Below, in pieces: positions 49,908-57,839 of a stretch of 64,000 bases of DNA. The notes under the pieces were generated by a model, which worked only from the letters and a program-made list of their open reading frames with translations, did not search any database and had not been told where the DNA came from. Location of the stretch: assembly GCF_014334735.1 (NCBI RefSeq), contig NZ_CP060587.1, forward strand, positions 2,914,001-2,978,000, read 5' to 3'. Source of the stretch: Aeromicrobium senzhongii (GTDB taxonomy: Bacteria > Actinomycetota > Actinomycetes > Propionibacteriales > Nocardioidaceae). Position 1 is the first letter of the stretch. Each line of letters opens with the position of its first letter. The position numbers were made by a program, and so were the translations under genes.

Positions 49908-50906
49908 TCAAGCGGCTGCTCGGCGGCGGGCGAGCGTGCCCACGCCGACACCGAGGATCAGGAGCAGTCCCTGGAAGAAGTACTGCCAGTAGGTCTCCAG
50001 CCCGATCAGCGCGATCGAGTTGAATCCGACCGAGACGGTGATGACGCCCACGAGCGTGCCGAGAATGTGGAACTGCCCATCGCGCAGCACGGCCGATCCG
50101 AAGAACGAGGCCGCGAACGCGCTGAGCAGGTAGGTGTCGCCGGCGGAGACCGCTGCGCTGCCCGTCCGGGACGCCAGCAGGAAACCGGTGACGGCCGCGC
50201 ACATCGAGCAGACCACGAAGGCGATGACCCGCACGCGATCGACGCGGATGCCCGACAGTTCGGCGGCCACGCGGTTGCCGCCCACGGCCTGCATCGACTG
50301 TCCGAGGACCGTGCGGTTGAGCAGCCACCACAGCAGGGCGGCGATGGCCAGCATGATGTAGACGGGGTATGGGATGCCCAGGAAGCGGCCGAACGTGATC
50401 TCGAGGAACGCATCCGGGTCCCCCAGCGCCACCGGGGCGCCGTCGGAGATCATGTAGTTGACGCCGATGACGATGGTTCCGACGCCCAGCGTGGCCACCA
50501 GGGCGGACACGTTCATGTAGGTGACGACGAAGCCGTTGACCAGGCCGACGACGGCACCGACCAGCAAGATCGCGACCAACGCCATGGGGATCGACAGGTC
50601 CGCGCTGACCATGAGGGCGCAGGCGCTGACGCCCGCCAGGCTCGCGGTGTTGCCGATGCTCAGGTCGAACTCACCCGTCACCAGGACGAAGGTCAGGCCC
50701 ATCGCGATGATCGCCGAGAGGGCGCTTTGGTTCAGGATGTTGATCGCGTTGTCGACCGTCGGGAACGTGCTCGGCGCCAGAATCGACGTGACGGTGATGA
50801 GCGCTGCCAGCACGAGCAGGGCTCCGTAGCGGCCGAACCACTCGAAGAAGTGGGCGTTCGACTTCGCGACCTCTGCGGTCGGTTCGTTCTCCATCAGGCT
50901 GGTCAT
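49908..50906 (-). CDS. ABC transporter permease, ribose type
   Basis: 332-residue RbsC-like permease with about ten hydrophobic segments. The family motifs VTGEFDLSIGNTASLAG (about 78-94) and AVGGNRVAAELSGI are present. The start overlaps the ATPase gene by ATGA. It forms an importer with the ATPase and the two binding lipoproteins. Substrate unknown; ribose-type importers also take up non-sugars. Confidence 0.87.
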   Translation of the reverse strand: MTSLMENEPTAEVAKSNAHFFEWFGRYGALLVLAALITVTSILAPSTFPTVDNAINILNQSALSAIIAMGLTFVLVTGEFDLSIGNTASLAGVSACALMVSADLSIPMALVAILLVGAVVGLVNGFVVTYMNVSALVATLGVGTIVIGVNYMISDGAPVALGDPDAFLEITFGRFLGIPYPVYIMLAIAALLWWLLNRTVLGQSMQAVGGNRVAAELSGIRVDRVRVIAFVVCSMCAAVTGFLLASRTGSAAVSAGDTYLLSAFAASFFGSAVLRDGQFHILGTLVGVITVSVGFNSIALIGLETYWQYFFQGLLLILGVGVGTLARRRAAA

Positions 50907-52537
50907 GCTGTCTCCGTTTCGGTGGTGCCGAAGCTCTCGGTGCTTCCAAAGCACAGGGCGGTGAGGTGGTCCTCGTCGAACTCGCTGGCCGGGACTTCGG
51001 CGATCAAGCGTCCGGCGCGCATCACGAGGACGCGGTCGCAGATCGCGAGCTCCTCGAAGTCACTGGAGATCACCAGCACCGAGGTGCCCTCGGAAGCCAG
51101 TCCCGTGATGATGCGGTAGATCTCGGCGCGCGCTCCGACATCCACGCCGACCGTCGGCTCGTCCAGCACGAGCAGCCCGGGATTCGTCCGGACGTACTTT
51201 CCGACGACGACCTTCTGCTGGTTGCCACCGCTGAGGTGGTGCGCCGAGTCGCGGATCGAGCGGGCTTTGACGGAGAACCGCTCCATGAGTGCCTGGCCGG
51301 CGGCCCGGGAGGACTTCGGCCGGAAACGGGCCCGCATGCTGGCGGCGGCCCCGTGCTCGGCCATCGCGAGGTTGTTCTCGACCGTGTCGGTCAGGACCAG
51401 GCCCTGACTTCGTCGCTCCTCCGGCACCAGCGCGATGCCGGCACGCAGGGCGTCATGGGGCGACTTGGGTGCGTACGGCGCGTCGTTGAACACCATGGTG
51501 CCGCCGGTCGCTCGGTCCGCACCGATCAGCAGGCGTGCCAGCTCGGTGCGGCCGGCGCCGACCAAACCGGCAATGCCGACGATCTCGCCCTCGTGGACGT
51601 CGAAGGAGGCCTGGAGGACCCGGGGTGCGCGGGTCAGTGCGCGGACCTGCAATCGCACCGGTCGGGTCTCGGCCACGCTCTCGTCGGCCTCGGCCTCGAG
51701 ACGTGACACGAGCTTCTCGACCTCGCGCCCGACGATCTGGGTCGTCAGCTCCTGGCGGTCCGTCTGGGAGGACTCGAGTGTGGTGACCTTCTGGCCGTTG
51801 CGGAACACGGTGATCCGGTCCGACACCTCGAGCACCTCGTCGAGCCGATGGGAGATGTAGAGGATGCCCACACCTTCGGAGGTCAGCTCCTCGATCACCG
51901 ACATCAGGCGGTTCGCCTCCTCGTCGGTGAACGAGGCCGTCGGCTCGTCCATCGCGATGAACCTCGCGTCGCGCATCAGCGACCGACCCAGCGACACCAT
52001 CCACCGGTCGGAGACGGACAGTTGCTCGACTTGGACGTCGAGCGGGATGTCGAATCCCAGGCGCTCCTGCACGGCCCGGGCCTCGCGACGCAGGCGTCGC
52101 AGGTCGAGGATCCCGAATCGGCCCGGGTCGCCCGATCCCATCGCCATGTTCTGCAGCACCGAGAACTTGGGTACGAGGTTGAGCTCCTGGTGGATGAAGC
52201 TCAGCCCGAGATCGGCAGCATCGCGAGGATTGTCGACCTCGACCCGCCGGCCGTCGAGCAGGATCTCACCCTCGTCGGCGCGCTCCAGTCCGGCGAGGAT
52301 CTTCACGAGGGTCGACTTGCCGGCGCCGTTCGCTCCACACAGCGCGTGGACCGAGCCGGATTCGACCTCGATCGAGACGCCGTCCAGAGCCCGACTACCA
52401 CCGAACGACTTGGAAATCCCCCGCATCTGCAGGAGGCCCGCCGGTGTGGCATCGGCTCCCGTGTCCGTTTCCGAGGTGGCCATGGGCACTCCTTCAACAC
52501 GCGGTTCAGACAGGTCGAGCTCTGGACGGATCGTCAT
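50903..52537 (-). CDS. ABC transporter ATP-binding protein, ribose type (two ATPase domains)
   Basis: 544 residues in two ATPase halves. The first has Walker A GANGAGKST, a degenerate signature (LSVSDRWMV) and Walker B AMDEPTAS. The second has a degenerate Walker A (GLVGAGRTE), the signature LSGGNQQKV and VLDEPTVGVD. This asymmetry is normal for RbsA-like proteins. An ATG at 52483 with AAGGAG five bases upstream is an equally good start. Confidence 0.87.
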   Translation of the reverse strand: MTIRPELDLSEPRVEGVPMATSETDTGADATPAGLLQMRGISKSFGGSRALDGVSIEVESGSVHALCGANGAGKSTLVKILAGLERADEGEILLDGRRVEVDNPRDAADLGLSFIHQELNLVPKFSVLQNMAMGSGDPGRFGILDLRRLRREARAVQERLGFDIPLDVQVEQLSVSDRWMVSLGRSLMRDARFIAMDEPTASFTDEEANRLMSVIEELTSEGVGILYISHRLDEVLEVSDRITVFRNGQKVTTLESSQTDRQELTTQIVGREVEKLVSRLEAEADESVAETRPVRLQVRALTRAPRVLQASFDVHEGEIVGIAGLVGAGRTELARLLIGADRATGGTMVFNDAPYAPKSPHDALRAGIALVPEERRSQGLVLTDTVENNLAMAEHGAAASMRARFRPKSSRAAGQALMERFSVKARSIRDSAHHLSGGNQQKVVVGKYVRTNPGLLVLDEPTVGVDVGARAEIYRIITGLASEGTSVLVISSDFEELAICDRVLVMRAGRLIAEVPASEFDEDHLTALCFGSTESFGTTETETA

Positions 52538-52548
52538 GTCACATCACC

Positions 52549-53511
52549 TCAGGACGCGTTCGCGCCGGGGTTGTCCGCGAGGTACTGATCCAGCGTCTCC
52601 GGCGTGATGATCGGGTACGGGATCTCCTCGGTCTTCGCGTCGGCACCCACACCCGCCTCGATGAGACCCGGCGTCGCGTCGAAGAGCATCTGAGCCGCGC
52701 CCGCAGTGTCCGGCGCGGCGGTTGCGGCCAACTGGCCGTCCTTCAGCGCCTTGAGAGCAGGCGGGGTTCCGTCGTAGCCGTAGATCTTGACGTCGTCGCG
52801 GCCGGCCTGCTTGGCGGCCACGATGGACCCCATCGCCGGGTCGTCGAAGCACGCCCAGATCGATAGCGGCTCGGAGCCCTTCGGATTCTTGGCCAGCCAC
52901 GTTGTAGCGAACTTCTGGCCCGACTCGAGCTGGCCGGGGATCAGGACCTCCTGGCGGTCCACCGTGATGTCGGTGCCCTTGACGGCCTCGTTGAAGCCGT
53001 CCTCTCGCAACTGGCACGGCAGGCCGGGCTTGTAGCCCAGCGCCAGCACCCGGCCCTTGCCACCCATGTTCGCGACCATGGCCTCGGGGACCTCGGTCCC
53101 GGGTGAGACGACCAGGTCGAAGACGATGCCATCGGCGGTTCCGCCGGCGATCGACGCCACGGGGATCCCCGCCGCCTCCGCCGACTTCAGACCGGCCGCC
53201 AGCGAGGTCGACTCGATGACCGAGACGATGATGAGGTCGACGTCCTTCTGCACGAAGTCCTGCATCGCGCCGATCGCCTTGTCGACGGCTCCGTCGGGGT
53301 TGGCCGTGGTCACCTCCCAGCCCTCGTCCTCGGCCAGCTTCGTGTACTTGTTGATGACGGCCTCGGTCGTCACCTCGCTGGGCGCGAAGCGGACGATTCC
53401 CACGGAGAAGGAATCGTCCCCCCCGGAGTTGGAGGACGAGCCTCCACAGGCGGCAGCGGTCACCATGGCCAGTGCCATGGTCGCTCCCAGAGCGATGCGT
53501 CGGAACTTCAT
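52549..53511 (-). CDS. ABC importer substrate-binding lipoprotein (copy 1)
   Basis: 320-residue periplasmic-binding-protein-like lipoprotein. Lipobox AAAC with Cys22, then a Ser/Gly-rich linker and a two-lobe sugar-binding fold. Two further Cys in GLPCQLRE and IWACFDDPA are shared with the paralogue at 56236 and may form a disulfide. The ATG is preceded by GAGGAGG and overlaps a 62-codon ORF. The importer genes follow directly. Ligand unknown. Confidence 0.87.
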   Translation of the reverse strand: MKFRRIALGATMALAMVTAAACGGSSSNSGGDDSFSVGIVRFAPSEVTTEAVINKYTKLAEDEGWEVTTANPDGAVDKAIGAMQDFVQKDVDLIIVSVIESTSLAAGLKSAEAAGIPVASIAGGTADGIVFDLVVSPGTEVPEAMVANMGGKGRVLALGYKPGLPCQLREDGFNEAVKGTDITVDRQEVLIPGQLESGQKFATTWLAKNPKGSEPLSIWACFDDPAMGSIVAAKQAGRDDVKIYGYDGTPPALKALKDGQLAATAAPDTAGAAQMLFDATPGLIEAGVGADAKTEEIPYPIITPETLDQYLADNPGANAS

Positions 53512-53696
53512 CGAGCCTCCTCAAGTTCAAGCCCACTCGCGGTTGAGTGGTGCCCGTGGCCCCCCGTCAGCCGCACGAGTGCGACTGAGGTGGTGGCGGC
53601 GCCCGCGTGGACTCCACCACCCATCCCGAGGCGTGGTGCCGCGGCGATGTTCTGGGCGAGACCGTCGGTGACGACCTCGTTCGTCCTGGATCTCAT
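53508..53696 (-). CDS. Small 62-residue ORF coupled at both ends
   Basis: It starts in an ATGA overlap with the SDR stop and ends in an ATGA overlap with the binding-protein start, which argues for real translation. The protein is Gly/His-rich near the end (GGHGHH) and finishes GLELEEAR. The last codons double as the ribosome site of the lipoprotein. A short ORF ending in the same GLELEEAR precedes the second lipoprotein. No family recognised. Confidence 0.5.
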   Translation of the reverse strand: MRSRTNEVVTDGLAQNIAAAPRLGMGGGVHAGAATTSVALVRLTGGHGHHSTASGLELEEAR

Positions 53697-54502
53697 GACA
53701 GCGACTCCTGGTAGCGGCGCATGCCGCGCAACCAGCGGTCGTAGTCCGATGCCTTGCGGCGGAAGAACTCCAGGACGTCCGGGTGCGGCAGGATCAGGAA
53801 CTCGCCGGTGCCCAGTGACTCGACGACGATGTCGGCCACCTCCAGCGCTTCCAGCACAAGACCCGCTTGGGTGACCGCCTTCGCGCCCTGGCGTGCCGCC
53901 TCGCTGTCGGAGTCGGCGCCGCTGTTGAGCATCGCCGTGTTGACACCCATCGGGCACAGGCAGCTGACGCCGATGCCGCGTGACCCGTAGGTGACCGACA
54001 GCCACTCGGCGAAGGCGACCGCCGCGTGCTTCGTCACCGAGTAGGTTGCCGAGCCGATCTGCGTCAGCAGGCCCGCAGCCGACGCCGTCGACAGGAAGTG
54101 CCCACGGCCGCGCTCGAGCCATCCGGGCACCAGCAGCTCAGCCGCTCGCACGTGGGCCATGACGTTGACGTCGATCGAGGTCTGCCAGTCGGCGGGCGTG
54201 GCCTCGAGGTTCTCGCCGAGACCGACACCAGCGTTCGCGACGTAGAGGTCCACGGGACCGAAGGCCGACTCGGCCAGGGCGATCGTCGCGCGGATGTGGT
54301 CCACGTCCGAACAGTCACCCGCCAGGGACTCGATGGTGCCGGGGTGGTCCCCGGCGATCGCCTCGACCTCAGCCTTCAGCCGTCCCTCGTCGAGGTCCGT
54401 CGCCACGACACGGGCGCCGTGCTCGACGAACCGGCGGCACAGCGCCGCACCGATGCCCCCGCCGGCACCCGTCACGACCGCGACGCTGCCCTCGAGCCTC
54501 AT
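53693..54502 (-). CDS. SDR family oxidoreductase
   Basis: 269-residue short-chain dehydrogenase. TGAGGGIG (about 11-18), NAGVG and the catalytic YSVTK are present. The start overlaps the CoA-ligase stop by ATGA and its own stop overlaps the 62-codon ORF. It is the second SDR of this operon and may act on another hydroxyl or keto group of the substrate. Confidence 0.85.
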   Translation of the reverse strand: MRLEGSVAVVTGAGGGIGAALCRRFVEHGARVVATDLDEGRLKAEVEAIAGDHPGTIESLAGDCSDVDHIRATIALAESAFGPVDLYVANAGVGLGENLEATPADWQTSIDVNVMAHVRAAELLVPGWLERGRGHFLSTASAAGLLTQIGSATYSVTKHAAVAFAEWLSVTYGSRGIGVSCLCPMGVNTAMLNSGADSDSEAARQGAKAVTQAGLVLEALEVADIVVESLGTGEFLILPHPDVLEFFRRKASDYDRWLRGMRRYQESLS

Positions 54503-56007
54503 GCCTTGCCCGCCCGCGTTGCGAGGGAGCGCAGCTCGTCCCGGTCGATGGCACGCTTGAGGATCTTGCCCGTGGCGCCCTTCGGCAGCGCATCGACGAA
54601 GGCGAACAGGTGGGGCACCTTGTAGGCGGAGAGGCGCTCCTTGGCCCACACGCGGATGCTCTCGGTGGTGGCGGTGGAGCCCTCGCTCAACACGGTGACG
54701 GCCGCGATCTCCTCGCCGTAGTGCTCGTCCGGGAGCCCGACCACGGCCACCTCGACGATGTCCGGGTGCTCGTACAGCACCTCCTCGACCTCGCGCGGGT
54801 ACACGTTGTAGCCACCGCGGATGATCAGGTCCTTCACGCGGTCGACGATGCTGAGGTAGCCGTCCTCGTCGACCGTGCCGATGTCACCGGTCTTGAGCCA
54901 GCCGTCGCGCAGGTCCGACGCGGTGGCATCGGGTCGGTTCCAGTAGCCCTTCATGATCGTCGGGCCCCAGATGAAGACCTCGCCGGGCTCGCCCGGGCCG
55001 ATGACCCGCCCCTCGGAGTCGCGAACCTCGATTTTCGATCCGGGGAGCGCGGGCCCGACGGTGCCGGCTTTCTGCTCCCGGTTGATGTCGTTGAACGTCG
55101 CGGCACCCGTGGACTCGGTCAGGCCGTAGCCCTCGAGGATCGCGCAGTCGAAGCGCTCCTTGAACGCGCGGATGACCTCGACGGGGAGCGAGGCACCGCC
55201 GGAGGTGGCCAAGCGCATCGCGGCGAAGTCCCGGGGGGTGTACCCGCCTTCGGCGTGGAGCATCGCGTTCCACATGGTCGGGACGCCCGCCATCGTGGTG
55301 AGCTCATCGGCCACCATCACGTCGAGCATCACCTTCGGGTCGAACGGGTGGACCAGCGAGAAGGAGGCGCCCGTCGCGAGCGTCGTGTTCATGCACACGG
55401 CCTGCCCGTAGACGTGGAACAGCGGCAGGCCCGTGCCGAACCGGTCGTCCGCACTGATGTTGAGGACCGGCTGGAACGAGGCGACCGTGTCCACGAGGTT
55501 CGCCGCGGTGAGCTCGGCACCCTTGGGCCGTCCGGTCGTCCCCGAGGTGTAAAGGATGAGCGCGGTGTCCTGGGGCGCATGCTGGTGCGCCTGCGTGAGC
55601 GGCTCGGCATCGAAGGTGAAGCCGGGGTCGAGCTGCCAGAACGGCAGACCGCGGTCGGCCGCGGCGGCTGCGGCGCGTCCCGCGTGTTCGTGCCAGGCGA
55701 TGACGAGCGAGGCTCCCGAGTCGTCCAGGACGTAGCCGATCTCCGGCTCCGTCGACATCGTGTTCATCGTGATGACCGTGACGCCGGCGGCGTGGAGGCC
55801 GTAGTACACCTCCGGGAACTCCGGGATGCTCGGTGCGATGAACAGCACGCGATCCAGCGGATCGATCCCCGCAGCGCGCACGGCGCCGGCGACCTGCTCG
55901 TTGGTCCGGCGCAGCTGACCGAAGGTGACCGTCCGGGGAGACCGGATCGCTACGCGATCGGCATCGGTGTCGGCCTGGGCCCAGACATCGGCGGCGATGT
56001 TGACCAT
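54499..56007 (-). CDS. AMP-forming acyl-CoA ligase
   Basis: 502-residue adenylate-forming ligase. The P-loop YTSGTTGRPKGA (about 152-163), YGLTEST, GEVFIWGP, the TGD motif and the C-terminal Lys in PKGATGKILKRA are all present. It activates a carboxylic acid as its CoA ester and probably opens the intracellular pathway. The first gene after promoter/operator C, it heads the long leftward operon down to the TetR gene at 45053. Substrate specificity cannot be read. Confidence 0.88.
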   Translation of the reverse strand: MVNIAADVWAQADTDADRVAIRSPRTVTFGQLRRTNEQVAGAVRAAGIDPLDRVLFIAPSIPEFPEVYYGLHAAGVTVITMNTMSTEPEIGYVLDDSGASLVIAWHEHAGRAAAAAADRGLPFWQLDPGFTFDAEPLTQAHQHAPQDTALILYTSGTTGRPKGAELTAANLVDTVASFQPVLNISADDRFGTGLPLFHVYGQAVCMNTTLATGASFSLVHPFDPKVMLDVMVADELTTMAGVPTMWNAMLHAEGGYTPRDFAAMRLATSGGASLPVEVIRAFKERFDCAILEGYGLTESTGAATFNDINREQKAGTVGPALPGSKIEVRDSEGRVIGPGEPGEVFIWGPTIMKGYWNRPDATASDLRDGWLKTGDIGTVDEDGYLSIVDRVKDLIIRGGYNVYPREVEEVLYEHPDIVEVAVVGLPDEHYGEEIAAVTVLSEGSTATTESIRVWAKERLSAYKVPHLFAFVDALPKGATGKILKRAIDRDELRSLATRAGKA

Positions 56008-56032
56008 GCGGGGGGAGCCTTTCCACGAAGCG

Positions 56033-56048
56033 TGTGACCTATGTCACG
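56033..56048. promoter_or_regulatory. TGTGA-N6-TCAC site C
   Basis: TGTGA-CCTATG-TCACG, 12 bases from operator C and spanning the predicted transcription start of the CoA-ligase operon. Confidence 0.45.
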
Positions 56049-56051
56049 AGC

Positions 56052-56080
56052 AACGTATGTGAAACTGATCACAGGTTCAA
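56052..56080 (-). promoter_or_regulatory. Promoter and 20-bp operator C of the CoA-ligase operon
   Basis: -35 TTGAAC (56075-56080), a 17-base spacer, -10 TACGTT (56052-56057). The palindrome TGAA-N12-TTCA (56060-56079) fills the core promoter, so a bound protein would block polymerase. Confidence 0.7.
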
Positions 56081-56162
56081 TAGAAACCTGAATTCAATTT
56101 CAGAATATTTTCCGGAACCGCACCACGGGCCCCACCCATCCCAGAGGTCGCGGCAGCAGACG

Positions 56163-56199
56163 GGAATGCCCGGCACCGCAGGGCGGCGCCGGGCATTCC
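56163..56199 (-). terminator. Terminator after the second binding-protein gene
   Basis: A 12-bp perfect stem GGAATGCCCGGC/GCCGGGCATTCC around a 13-base loop, 37 bases after the stop. Confidence 0.75.
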
Positions 56200-56235
56200 G
56201 GTCGGATCAGGCAGTGAACGAGGGGCACAGGCCGC

Positions 56236-57210
56236 TCACTTCACCTCGTCCGGGTACTTCTTCGCGAACTCGTCGTAGGACTCCTTCGTGACCACGAACG
56301 TGGGGATGGGAATGTCCTCCGGCTTCGCGTCGACGCCACCTTCGATGACGTCCGGCGTGCGCACGGCCAGCTCCCGGCCGGCCCCCGCGACGTCGATGAA
56401 CGCGGTGGCGCGCATGGCGCCGGACTGCACCGCGGTCACAGCTGCGGGCGTGCCGTTGATGCCGTAGACCTTCACGTCGGTTCGATTCGCCGAGCGCAGA
56501 GCGCTCACCGCACCCAGCGCCGGATCGTCGAAACACGCCCAGATCGCGAGGTTGCCGCTGCCCTTCCGGTGCTTGGCCAACCACGCCTGCGTGAACTTCG
56601 TGCCGCTCTCGACCTGACCGGGGATGGCCACCTCCTGGCGGGTGACGTTGATGTCACTGCCCTTGAGCGCATCGTCCAGTGCCTGCTCGCGGCCGATGCA
56701 CGGCAGCCCGCTCTTGTAGCCCAGGAGGAGCAACTCGCCCTTCCCACCCATGTCCTCGACCAACTGCTGGGAGACGTCGGTGGAGACCAAGGCACCGGAG
56801 TCCGCATTGAGCGGCACGCCCGGGCCGGAGCCTCCGCTGAACGAGACGATCGGGATGCCGGCCTCCGTGGCCGCACGTACACCACCGGTGATCTGGTCGG
56901 TCGGGAAGACGGTGACGATGATCAGGTCGACACCCTTCTGGACGAAGTCGTTGACCGCACTGATGGCCTTGTCCACAGAGCCCTGGGGGTCGACCTTCGT
57001 GATGTTCCACCCCTTCTCGTCGGCGTACTCGACGTAGGAGCCGATCGCCTTCTCGGCGGTCTCGTCAGTGGCCGAGAACTGGACGATGCCGATGTCATAG
57101 GAGCCGTCACCTCCACCGTCACCGCTTCCAGCACCTGAGTTACCGCAGGCGGCTGTGGTCATCAGCGCCGCCGCCAAGGTGGTTCCGAGAGCCACGCGTC
57201 GAATGTTCAT
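56236..57210 (-). CDS. ABC importer substrate-binding lipoprotein (copy 2)
   Basis: 324-residue paralogue of the lipoprotein at 52549. Lipobox TAAC with Cys22 and a Gly/Ser-rich linker. Shared motifs include VDKAI, VQKGVDLIIV, GLPCIGRE and IWACFDDPA. The start region CTTGAGGAGGCTCGATGA is the same as that of copy 1. It stands alone upstream of the operon, under its own operator D, so a second binding protein can be expressed separately. Ligand unknown. Confidence 0.87.
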   Translation of the reverse strand: MNIRRVALGTTLAAALMTTAACGNSGAGSGDGGGDGSYDIGIVQFSATDETAEKAIGSYVEYADEKGWNITKVDPQGSVDKAISAVNDFVQKGVDLIIVTVFPTDQITGGVRAATEAGIPIVSFSGGSGPGVPLNADSGALVSTDVSQQLVEDMGGKGELLLLGYKSGLPCIGREQALDDALKGSDINVTRQEVAIPGQVESGTKFTQAWLAKHRKGSGNLAIWACFDDPALGAVSALRSANRTDVKVYGINGTPAAVTAVQSGAMRATAFIDVAGAGRELAVRTPDVIEGGVDAKPEDIPIPTFVVTKESYDEFAKKYPDEVK

Positions 57211-57283
57211 CGAGCCTCCTCAAGCTCGAGTCCGCACCGGCGAGCGGACTCACGACCTCCTCCATGGCGTCGGACGACGCCCA

Positions 57284-57299
57284 TGTGAGGTAGATCACG
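57284..57299. promoter_or_regulatory. TGTGA-N6-TCAC site D
   Basis: TGTGA-GGTAGA-TCACG, 12 bases from operator D and at the predicted start of transcription. Confidence 0.45.
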
Positions 57300-57302
57300 A
57301 TG

Positions 57303-57331
57303 AACCTAGATGAAGTCAAACTCAACTTCAA
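57303..57331 (-). promoter_or_regulatory. Promoter and 20-bp operator D of the second binding protein
   Basis: -35 TTGAAG (57326-57331), a 17-base spacer and -10 TAGGTT (57303-57308). The palindrome TGAAGT-N8-ACTTCA (57311-57330) has the same placement as at operator C. Confidence 0.7.
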
Positions 57332-57397
57332 TAGTGCTGACGAGTCATCTGCGACCTGGATACGCCAGGTCGTGGCGATGGGTTTCCCTGACCCAGC

Positions 57398-57838
57398 TCA
57401 GGCCTGCTCGGCCGCCGTGTCGAACTGCAGCGGCAACAGGTCCCGCACCGAGACGCTCCGGAGTCCCTCGGGCGTCGGCACCACGACCCGCGCGGCCGGG
57501 TGGAGATCGGCGATGACCTGCCGGTCGCGCCCGCACGGGGCCTTGACGCCCCGGCCGTGGTTGCCCACCGCCACCACGTGCGTGATCTCGGTGGCTCCGG
57601 CCGCACGCGCCGTGCCGAGCGCCACCAGCTCGGCACACGGGCCGCCGGTGAAGTGGTAGAGGTTCACACCGGCGAACAGGCGACCGTCGCTCGAGCGCAC
57701 GGCGGCACCCATGGTGTGCACGCCGTCCTCGTCCGGTCCGGCGTCGGTGGTCGCGTCGATGGTCCGGCGCGCCAGCTCGACCAGGGCAGCCTCGTCCTCG
57801 GTGAGCGGACGAGCGGAGTCCGGAAGGGCCGCGGACAC
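57398..57838 (-). CDS. Blasticidin-S-deaminase-like cytidine deaminase family protein
   Basis: 146 residues closely following the layout of fungal blasticidin S deaminase: GVNLYHFTGGPCAELVALG, with zinc ligand Cys68 and catalytic Glu70, and APCGRDRQV with Cys102. The third zinc ligand, Cys in PCGRCRQ, is Asp105 here. Zinc may still bind through Asp, or activity may have changed. GTG start, one base after the SDR stop. Natural substrate unknown; the family deaminates cytosine-like nucleosides. Confidence 0.8.
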   Translation of the reverse strand: MSAALPDSARPLTEDEAALVELARRTIDATTDAGPDEDGVHTMGAAVRSSDGRLFAGVNLYHFTGGPCAELVALGTARAAGATEITHVVAVGNHGRGVKAPCGRDRQVIADLHPAARVVVPTPEGLRSVSVRDLLPLQFDTAAEQA

Positions 57839-57839
57839 C

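Noticed and set aside
56085..56098. A fifth operator copy (TGAATTCAATTTCA) upstream of operator C
   Set aside because: Shorter than 20 bp and does not keep the TGAA-N12-TTCA spacing; possibly an AT-rich upstream element.
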